NCBI GenBank assembly: GCA_003451915.1 | Contig: DMJC01000086.1 | Coordinates: 1-5,737, forward strand | Origin: Clostridiales bacterium | GTDB lineage: Bacteria; Bacillota; Clostridia; Saccharofermentanales; UBA5734 | Reading direction: 5' to 3' | Length of the DNA: 5,737 nt | Part shown: positions 1 to 5,737 of the stretch, in pieces | Numbering within the stretch: the first letter of the stretch is position 1 | Layout: each line of letters starts with the position of its first letter | Translations under genes and position numbers: made by a program | The notes under the pieces: model-generated | Databases searched by the model: none | The model's input: only the letters and a program-made list of their open reading frames with translations | Told to the model about the DNA's origin: nothing

Positions 1-28
1 TGCGTTTGCCTTGTCATTCAAGCCGAAT

Positions 29-73
29 TTATCAAGGAACAAGTAGGTGCGCCTTCGGCGCGTGGCTTGATAA
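29..73. repeat. Nested inverted repeat (hairpin-forming), function unknown
   Basis: Seen in the sequence: an outer 8-bp stem, TTATCAAG at 29-36 and CTTGATAA at 66-73, encloses an inner 5-bp GC stem, GCGCC at 49-53 and GGCGC at 57-61, with a TTC loop. On the minus strand it lies about 150 bases downstream of the tatD stop. No T-run follows on that strand, so it is not a standard intrinsic terminator. The segment 35-45 is also an inverted 11-bp match to 201-211 inside the heptamer array. It may be a processed 3' end structure or a remnant of a dispersed palindromic repeat, and the sequence does not decide between these. Confidence 0.45.
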
Positions 74-97
74 GCGCCCGAAAGTCAACAGCCACCC

Positions 98-125
98 TTC
101 ACCTTTCACCATTCACCTTTCACTA
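98..125. repeat. Heptamer tandem repeat, family B (minus strand NGGTGAA)
   Basis: Four consecutive 7-bp units occur on the plus strand: TTCACCT, TTCACCA, TTCACCT and TTCACTA. On the minus strand they read AGGTGAA, TGGTGAA, AGGTGAA and TAGTGAA. The block 91-97 (GCCACCC) looks like a further, decayed unit. The units keep exact 7-bp phase with the larger array at 126-223, so the two blocks form one compound array with a change of unit sequence. They resemble in kind the short tandemly repeated repetitive (STRR) heptamers described in filamentous cyanobacteria. That is a likeness of form only. No gene can be assigned to this stretch. Confidence 0.8.
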
Positions 126-223
126 CTTGTTACCCGTTACTTGTTACTCGTTACTCGTTACTTGTTACTTGTTACCCGTTTCTTGTTCCTCGTTACTTGT
201 TACTTGTTCCTCGTTCCTTGTCA
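126..223. repeat. Heptamer tandem repeat, family A (minus strand TAACRAG, 14 units)
   Basis: Fourteen perfectly phased 7-bp units fill 98 bp. Read on the minus strand from the tatD end, they include TGACAAG, GAACGAG, GAACAAG, TAACAAG, TAACGAG, AAACGGG and TAACGGG, with consensus TAACRAG. Variation is confined mainly to positions 1, 5 and 6, and no unit carries an insertion or deletion. The first unit, TGACAAG at 217-223, contains the TGA stop codon of tatD. Because seven is not a multiple of three and most units contain TAA, the array places stop codons in all three minus-strand frames. The plus strand is free of stops through the array in two frames. It is not a CRISPR array, since there are no spacers. 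Confidence 0.92.
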
Positions 224-1012
224 CTTAAGTTGAAATAGCCTTTTCGCATTATCATATGTGATTCTGGCAACTTCTTCGGTTGAAATGCCCCAGATTTCAG
301 CGACCTTCTCACCGATCAGCGGCAGATAGGCCGGTTCGTTGCGTTGGCCGCGATAAGGAACCGGTGTCAGATACGGACTGTCTGTTTCAAGCAACAGACG
401 GTTCTGAGGGCAGATGCGGATAACATCCGGGGTTTTGCGCGCATTTTTAAATGTGATCGGTCCGTCAACGCCAATGTAAAATCCCAAAGCCAATAGGATT
501 TCTGCAGTTTCAAGGCTGCCTGAAAAACAATGAAAGACGCCGGGACTGGGCAGCAGCCGATGGGCTTTGGCCTGATCGTGTAAAATGTACAGACAGTCAG
601 CGGCAGCCTCGCGTTCGTGGATAATCAGCGGCAAACCATAGTCAAAGGCAAGGTCAAGCTGCTGGCGAAAAACAGATTGCTGGATCGGCCGGGGGGAAAA
701 GTCATAGTGATAGTCCAGTCCTGTCTCGCCGATGGCGACAATCGGCCAGCCACGATTGCTGTCGAGTAAAGAGCGCAGCTGCTGGATGCCGTTTTCACCG
801 AAGCCGGCTGCGGCATGCGGATGGCAACCGACTGAGCAGCAAAGTCTTTCGTCTTGAAGTGCGATTGCGATAGCTCTTTCAGCATCAGTCAAATCGGAAG
901 CAGGCAGCAAAATCCGGCCAATGCCGGCAGCAACAGCTCGATCGAAAGTCTGCCGCCAGTCGTCGGCGAAATCGTCATCTTGCAGATGAGCATGCGAGTC
1001 AAACCAAATCAT
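221..1012 (-). CDS. tatD: TatD family metal-dependent hydrolase (3'-5' nuclease)
   Basis: A 263-residue protein of the usual TatD length (about 255-265). TatD enzymes are cytoplasmic amidohydrolase-fold (TIM barrel) nucleases with a two-metal site, linked to DNA end processing and nucleic-acid turnover. The ligand set is visible: H7 and H9 in DSHAH, E96 in the IGETGLDYH motif, H132 in IIHEREA, H161 in VFHCFSGS, and D211 in LLLETDSPYLTP followed by the PYRGQRNEP segment typical of the family. The ATG start lies 18 bp after the metG stop, with a modest AAGG ribosome site 9 bases upstream. That site sits in a 13-bp tandem duplication. The protein ends normally (NAKRLFQLK), and its TGA stop is the beginning of the 7-bp repeat array downstream. 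TatD is the last gene of the unit visible here. The in vivo substrate is not known from sequence. Confidence 0.95.
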   Translation of the reverse strand: MIWFDSHAHLQDDDFADDWRQTFDRAVAAGIGRILLPASDLTDAERAIAIALQDERLCCSVGCHPHAAAGFGENGIQQLRSLLDSNRGWPIVAIGETGLDYHYDFSPRPIQQSVFRQQLDLAFDYGLPLIIHEREAAADCLYILHDQAKAHRLLPSPGVFHCFSGSLETAEILLALGFYIGVDGPITFKNARKTPDVIRICPQNRLLLETDSPYLTPVPYRGQRNEPAYLPLIGEKVAEIWGISTEEVARITYDNAKRLFQLK

Positions 1013-1036
1013 GTTGATCAGCCTTGTTGATCAGCC
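1012..1036 (-). repeat. 13-bp tandem duplication at the metG/tatD junction
   Basis: The 12-mer TGTTGATCAGCC occurs at 1012-1023 and again at 1025-1036, separated by one T, giving a 13-bp period. The right copy contains the metG stop codon (1031-1033). The left copy runs into the tatD start codon. On the coding strand, the join between copies forms AAGG (1022-1025), nine bases before the tatD ATG and the only Shine-Dalgarno-like motif there. Inference: the duplication moved the two genes from about 5 bp to 18 bp apart and supplied the ribosome site. Each copy contains the palindrome TGATCA. Confidence 0.8.
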
Positions 1037-3013
1037 AACTTCAGAGCCGGGCAGAACCGGGCGGTCGACTGTCAGCAATCGATAGCCATCAGGTGTCGTT
1101 GCGCAAAGCAGCATGCCATTGGACTCTTTGCCGCGGATTTTCCTGGGCTGCAGGTTAGTGACGACGATGACCTGCCGGCCGGGCATGTCTTCCGGCTGGT
1201 AAGACTGTGCGATCCCGGATACGATCTGCCGAATTTCGAAACCAAGGTCGATTTGTGAACATAGAAGTTTGTCGGACCCCTTGACCTTTTCACAGGATAT
1301 CACTTGGCCGACCCGCAGATTGACCTTCAGGAAGTCTGCAAATTCAATCAGCCGGACACCTTCCGGTTCAGTTTCAGCAGCCGGCTGCTCTGCGGCCGGG
1401 GCACTTTCAGCCGGTTGTTCAGCTGCTTGAGCAGCTGCCTGCTGAGCAGCCAGCATGGCATCAAGCTCAGCAATTTCTTTGGCGATGTCAATACGCGGGA
1501 AAATCGGTTCGCCCTTATGAACACCGTCCGGCGCACTGTAAAGGCCGAACGTCGCAGCGGATTTCCAGGTACAGAGTGTCGGGTTATCCAGACCGAGAAT
1601 GGCTTGGATTTTCGGTGACGTCGAGGGCATAAATGGCTGAATCAGAATTGAAATGATGCGAACGGATTCGGCCAGATTGAACAGAACCTCGGCCAGGCGC
1701 GGCGCCTTTTCAGGCGAACGGGCCAAGATCCAGGGTGCTGTATCATCGATATATTTATTACTCCGGCCGACAAGCTTCCAGATCTCGCTCAGCGCCTGAC
1801 TGAACTGCAGTTTGTCCAGTGCGGCGGCGACACGTTCAGGCAGAGCTTTACACTCGGCCGTCAGATCCAGATCGAGGCTTTCGGCTAAACGACTGGCGGG
1901 TAAACCGTCCGGAAAGTATTTGTCGATCATCGCCACCGTACGGCTGACCCGGTTACCCAGATCATTCGCCAGATCAGAATTGATACGCCCGATCAAAGCT
2001 TCATTGGAAAAAATGCCGTCTGATCCGAATGGGACCTCGCGCAGGAGGAAATAACGAATGGCATCGACGCCATATTTTTCACAAAGCACGACCGGGTCAA
2101 TGACATTGCCTTTGGATTTTGACATCTTGCCGTCTTTAAACAGCAGCCAGCCATGGCCATAGACCTGGCGGGGCAGCGGAATGTCAAGAGCCATCAGCAT
2201 CGCCGGCCAGATGATTGTGTGAAAACGAATAATCTCTTTACCGACCAGATGCACGTCCGCTGGCCAGTAGCGGTTGAAATCCGCCATCCGGTCCGGATAA
2301 CCCAGCGCCGTGATATAGTTGGATAGAGCATCAATCCAGACATACACGACATGTTTTGGGTCGAAGGGAACTTTGATACCCCAGTTGAAAGTCGTGCGCG
2401 AAACGCAAAGATCCTCGAGGCCAGGCCGTAGGAAATTGCATAGCATCTCGTTAGCCCGGCTGGCTGGCTGGACAAAATCCGGATTATTTTCAAAAAGATC
2501 AATCAGCGCCTGAGTGTATTTGGAAAGCCGGAAGAAATAGCTTTCTTCACGCGTCAGTTCAACTTCGCGTCCGCAATCCGGGCATTTATGATCGACCAGC
2601 TGGGTTTCTGTCCAGAAAGATTCACAAGGCGTGCAGTACCAGCCTTCATACTCGCTTTTATATATGTCGCCCTTATCGTAAAGGGTCTGGAAAATATGCT
2701 GGATGGCGCGTTCGTGATGTTCATCCGTTGTCCTGATGAAACGGTCATAGGAGATATCCAGCAGTTTCCACAAATCCTTGATGCCGGCCACGATGTCATC
2801 AACATATTGCTGCGGAGTCACTCCGCAGGATTCTGCCTTGCGTTGAATTTTCTGGCCATGCTCGTCTGTACCGGTCAGAAACATCACATCATAGCCTTGC
2901 AGCCGTTTGTAACGAGCCATGGCATCAGCTGCGACTGTTGTGTAAGAGTGGCCGATATGCAGTTTACCGCTCGGATAATAAATCGGTGTAGAAATATAAT
3001 AGGTCGGTTTCAT
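1031..3013 (-). CDS. metG: Methionyl-tRNA synthetase with C-terminal tRNA-binding domain
   Basis: A 660-residue class I aminoacyl-tRNA synthetase that charges tRNA(Met) with methionine in the cytoplasm. The length matches Bacillus MetS (about 664). The catalytic signatures are HIGH at residues 19-22 and KMSKS at 296-300. The connective-peptide zinc site has four cysteines, C127, C130, C144 and C147. The anticodon-binding helical region includes NKYIDDTAPW (residues 419-428). An Ala/Glu/Pro-rich linker (about 515-552, with two AEQPA units) joins a C-terminal EMAP/Trbp111-like OB-fold domain (about 555-660), recognisable by LRVGQV, SDKLL, QIVSGIA and NLQPRKIRG. The ATG start overlaps the rsmI stop by 4 bp (ATGA), and AAGGGG (3023-3028) lies nine bases upstream, fixing the start. 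No T-box leader is possible directly upstream, since rsmI abuts the gene. Confidence 0.98.
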   Translation of the reverse strand: MKPTYYISTPIYYPSGKLHIGHSYTTVAADAMARYKRLQGYDVMFLTGTDEHGQKIQRKAESCGVTPQQYVDDIVAGIKDLWKLLDISYDRFIRTTDEHHERAIQHIFQTLYDKGDIYKSEYEGWYCTPCESFWTETQLVDHKCPDCGREVELTREESYFFRLSKYTQALIDLFENNPDFVQPASRANEMLCNFLRPGLEDLCVSRTTFNWGIKVPFDPKHVVYVWIDALSNYITALGYPDRMADFNRYWPADVHLVGKEIIRFHTIIWPAMLMALDIPLPRQVYGHGWLLFKDGKMSKSKGNVIDPVVLCEKYGVDAIRYFLLREVPFGSDGIFSNEALIGRINSDLANDLGNRVSRTVAMIDKYFPDGLPASRLAESLDLDLTAECKALPERVAAALDKLQFSQALSEIWKLVGRSNKYIDDTAPWILARSPEKAPRLAEVLFNLAESVRIISILIQPFMPSTSPKIQAILGLDNPTLCTWKSAATFGLYSAPDGVHKGEPIFPRIDIAKEIAELDAMLAAQQAAAQAAEQPAESAPAAEQPAAETEPEGVRLIEFADFLKVNLRVGQVISCEKVKGSDKLLCSQIDLGFEIRQIVSGIAQSYQPEDMPGRQVIVVTNLQPRKIRGKESNGMLLCATTPDGYRLLTVDRPVLPGSEVG

Positions 3014-3954
3014 GATGATCGTCCCCTTTGCCGTAGGTGTTTGGCATCGTTTTGTTGGTCATTATACTCTTCAAGCGCTGCCTGGTAAACAACATTCTTT
3101 TTACGATTGCCCCGGTTCACGCATTCGCGCACAGCATCTTTCATCGACAGGCCACGCTGACGGCAATCGCGCAGTTCGGCCTTCAGAGGGTCGGCGGCAG
3201 ACACTCCGCCGTCAGTTCCGGCCATTTGCTTTTCGATGTTCAGCCGTTGTCTGTAAGCTGACAAGCCCTCAAAAACAAGGACATATTCACCGCGCGGATC
3301 GTGTTGGGAATAATGATCAAGCGCCTGGCTGACAGTCAGCCGCAAGAACTCCTCGTGGCGTTTGGTCAGTTCACGCGCTATTGTCAGCTTCCGGTCACCT
3401 AATCCGCTGGCTGCCAGATCGGTCAACGTTTTGATCAGGCGATGCGGCGCTTCATAGAGTATCATGGTACGTAACTCTATTGTCAGTTCGGACAATCGGC
3501 TTTTTCTTGACTTTGCCTGAACCGGCAGAAAACCCTCAAACACAAAGCGGTCGGACAACAGGCCTGCGCCGGCCAGTGCGACGATTGCCGCGCACGGACC
3601 GGGGATCGCCGTGACTTTGATTCCCAGGCCGGCGCAGTCGCGGACCAGCTCGTAACCCGGATCTGATATGCAGGGCATGCCGGCATCGGAAACCAGGGCA
3701 ATGCTGCGGCCTTGCTGCAGATAGCCTGTCAGGATAGCTTTTTTGCTCAGCCGGTTGTGTTCATGGTAGCTTTCGAGATGTTTACGCAGGCCCAGATGGT
3801 TAAGCAAGCGAAGCGTATGACGGGTGTCTTCTGCTGCCACAAGATCAACATCGGCTAAAATCGCTGCAGCCCTCGGAGAAAGATCGCCAAGATTACCGAT
3901 CGGGGTACCGACCAGATATAAAACGCCTGGTTCAACCTGAATTTGCTCACTCAC
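3010..3954 (-). CDS. rsmI: 16S rRNA (cytidine1402-2'-O)-methyltransferase RsmI
   Basis: RsmI uses S-adenosylmethionine to 2'-O-methylate C1402 in the decoding centre of 16S rRNA. The protein has 314 residues, somewhat above the usual 280-295. The tetrapyrrole-methylase-type fold is clear: LYLVGTPIGNLGDLSPRA near residues 12-29, AAEDTRHT at 40-47, ALVSDAGMPCISDPG at 86-100, AIPGPCA at 116-122, FEGFLP at 139-144, YEAPHRL at 167-173 and ELTKRHEE at 195-202. The C-terminal segment (about 255-300) fits the small helical RsmI-type extension, and the last basic residues are poorly conserved. The start is GTG, supported by a consensus AAGGAGG seven bases upstream and by a GTGA overlap with the trmN6 stop. 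The 3' end overlaps metG by 4 bp. Both overlaps imply translational coupling. Confidence 0.97.
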   Translation of the reverse strand: MSEQIQVEPGVLYLVGTPIGNLGDLSPRAAAILADVDLVAAEDTRHTLRLLNHLGLRKHLESYHEHNRLSKKAILTGYLQQGRSIALVSDAGMPCISDPGYELVRDCAGLGIKVTAIPGPCAAIVALAGAGLLSDRFVFEGFLPVQAKSRKSRLSELTIELRTMILYEAPHRLIKTLTDLAASGLGDRKLTIARELTKRHEEFLRLTVSQALDHYSQHDPRGEYVLVFEGLSAYRQRLNIEKQMAGTDGGVSAADPLKAELRDCRQRGLSMKDAVRECVNRGNRKKNVVYQAALEEYNDQQNDAKHLRQRGRSS

Positions 3955-4811
3955 GTCCTGACCTCCTTCTTTTCATCGGGAACTGACTTTTCAAGGCCAT
4001 ACAGCAAAGCAGTTTCAGCACTCCAGACACCCGGTTTGCTGCAGATCAGCAGTGGTGCGTCAGCAGCAAATCCGCCGGGCCGTCCATCCCGGAGTGCTGA
4101 AATTAATACAGTCACTGGTGATTTCCCTGGTAATGTTTCGATCGGACGCATTGTTTTGGCTTCCAGGCCGAAGTTGCGTAATACACAAAAAATATCAGGC
4201 AGCCGCCGCATTTGATGAACAAGAACCAGTCGGCCGCCACTTCGCAGCAAACGGCTTGCCGCCTGGATCAGTTCGCTCAGGCTGAGATCTGTTTCTTCAC
4301 GGGCACGTCTTCGGCTCTGCCACTCTTCTGATTCAGCCTGACGTCGTGTGGGTTGAAAAGTTTCGTAAGGCGGATTGCTGATCACAAGATCAAACGATCC
4401 TGCAGAAAGTGCCAGGTGAGCATGCTTTCCAGCTGCCAGATCACGAATGTCACCCTGGACGGCTTTAAACCGGTTTTCCAGATGATTCAGGCGAATATTG
4501 CGCTCGAATGTTTCACAGCTGACTGAATCAATTTCCAGGCCAGTCACCTGAGCATTCGGCAAACGTGCAGCCAAAAGCAGGCTGACCGCCCCGCACCCGA
4601 CGCCAAGATCAGCAACACAGAGACGTCGCGTAGGTGTTTTCGCATAAAATGATGCAGCATAGGCTGCCAGCAAGACGGAATCAAGGCCAAACCGAAATCC
4701 GCGCTTTTTTTGAATCAGCTGAAAGCCTGCGCGCTGGAGATCTTCAAGCGTATCATCCGGATAGAGCGCCACGCTCGGATTTTGCTCGATATAATTGGCT
4801 GTGTGATCCAT
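3951..4811 (-). CDS. trmN6: tRNA1(Val) (adenine37-N6)-methyltransferase family (YabB/YfiC type)
   Basis: A 286-residue class I SAM-dependent methyltransferase. The characterised E. coli member YfiC/TrmN6 forms N6-methyladenosine at A37 of tRNA1(Val), and Bacillus YabB is the positional homologue. Visible features are GFRFGLDSVLLAAYA (residues 38-52), the family-type N-terminal motif; SAM motif I VADLGVGCGAVSLLLA (66-81); an acidic residue after beta-2 in GLEID (91-95); and the catalytic NPPY at 146-149, the signature of N6-adenine or glutamine N-methylation. The protein is about 35-40 residues longer than typical members, with the excess at both ends. The ATG is supported by GGAG (4819-4822) seven bases upstream. 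It is the first gene of a coupled trmN6-rsmI-metG-tatD unit, but a terminator lies between it and the ferredoxin gene. The family is secure; the exact tRNA target is inferred from homology. Confidence 0.9.
   Translation of the reverse strand: MDHTANYIEQNPSVALYPDDTLEDLQRAGFQLIQKKRGFRFGLDSVLLAAYAASFYAKTPTRRLCVADLGVGCGAVSLLLAARLPNAQVTGLEIDSVSCETFERNIRLNHLENRFKAVQGDIRDLAAGKHAHLALSAGSFDLVISNPPYETFQPTRRQAESEEWQSRRRAREETDLSLSELIQAASRLLRSGGRLVLVHQMRRLPDIFCVLRNFGLEAKTMRPIETLPGKSPVTVLISALRDGRPGGFAADAPLLICSKPGVWSAETALLYGLEKSVPDEKKEVRT
3962..3968 (-). promoter_or_regulatory. Shine-Dalgarno of rsmI (decides the GTG start)
   Basis: The coding strand reads AAGGAGG with a 7-base spacer before GTG (3952-3954). 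It is a near-perfect anti-16S match inside the last codons of trmN6. It is the strongest ribosome site in the window and explains use of a GTG codon overlapping the upstream stop. Confidence 0.85.
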
Positions 4812-4833
4812 AGGGCATCTCCAGATCCGTTTT

Positions 4834-4867
4834 AAACAAAAAGGGAAAGCGCTCGGCCTTCCCTCTT
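4834..4867 (-). terminator. Rho-independent terminator after the ferredoxin gene
   Basis: On the minus strand a 9-bp stem (arms 4856-4864 and 4842-4850, one G-U pair) closes a 5-base loop at 4851-4855. A run of five T, a G and three more T follows (4842 down to 4834). Flanking A and T bases could lengthen the stem to about 13 bp. It begins about 25 bases after the ferredoxin stop and ends 22 bases before the trmN6 ATG. Downstream genes therefore depend on read-through, on regulated antitermination, or on a start site inside this short gap, where I see no convincing promoter. Confidence 0.85.
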
Positions 4868-4890
4868 TATCTTAGAATTCCGCTTTCTGA

Positions 4891-5737
<847 letters not shown>

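Noticed and set aside
1..17. ATG at 15-17 on the minus strand as the start of a next gene after tatD (for example rnmV)
   Set aside because: No Shine-Dalgarno precedes it, and only five codons are visible before the edge.
49..61. Terminator for tatD
   Set aside because: The GCGCC/GGCGC hairpin has no T-run on the minus strand and lies about 160 bases past the stop.
91..223. CRISPR array
   Set aside because: The units are contiguous 7-mers with no unique spacers, far shorter than CRISPR repeats.
6..233. Plus-strand open frame of 75 codons with a repeating LLLVTRY-like peptide
   Set aside because: The second half is only the stop-free pyrimidine-rich strand of the heptamer array (three 7-bp units give a 7-residue period). 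A TTG start without a ribosome site, no family likeness and overlap with the tatD end argue against a gene. Frame 1 is also open here, so a 3' end of a convergent gene entering from the left cannot be fully excluded.
2588..3088. 166-codon plus-strand open frame opposite metG
   Set aside because: It is antisense to strongly conserved MetRS motifs (HIGH and zinc site), has no recognisable domain, and looks like a composition shadow.

Overview
The window reads as a bacterial chromosomal housekeeping segment, most likely from a Clostridia-type Firmicute of moderate GC. All six recognised genes lie on the minus strand. Read in the direction of transcription (right to left) they are: ricT (3' part, running off the right edge), a 2[4Fe-4S] ferredoxin, a tRNA1(Val) A37 N6-methyltransferase (trmN6/yabB type), rsmI, metG and tatD. 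This resembles the yaaT(ricT)-yabA-yabB-yazA-rsmI-abrB-metS-tatD(yabD) order known from Bacillus, with a ferredoxin in the yabA position and without yazA and abrB. The order, the clostridial-type ferredoxin, strong GGAGG-type ribosome binding sites and the EMAP-type C-terminal domain on MetRS support the assignment. No species can be named.

Region by region: 1-90 has no assignable gene and holds a small nested inverted repeat. 91-223 is a compound array of in-phase 7-bp tandem repeats, and its last unit contains the stop codon of tatD. 221-3013 holds tatD and metG, separated by 18 bp with a 13-bp tandem duplication at the junction. 3010-4811 holds rsmI and trmN6. The rsmI/metG and trmN6/rsmI pairs overlap by 4 bp (ATGA and GTGA), so trmN6-rsmI-metG-tatD looks like one translationally coupled unit. 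Between trmN6 and the ferredoxin gene (4812-4890) is a strong intrinsic terminator. The ferredoxin gene has its own promoter candidate in the 71-bp gap after ricT.

Functionally this is a translation and RNA block: tRNA modification (TrmN6), 16S rRNA C1402 methylation (RsmI), tRNA charging (MetRS), a metal-dependent nuclease (TatD) and RicT, whose Bacillus homologue belongs to an Fe-S protein complex that affects RNase Y-dependent mRNA processing. I found no undescribed multi-gene system. The observations most worth a second look are the compound heptamer array fused to the tatD stop, the terminator that leaves no room for a downstream trmN6 promoter, and the duplication that appears to have created the tatD Shine-Dalgarno sequence.
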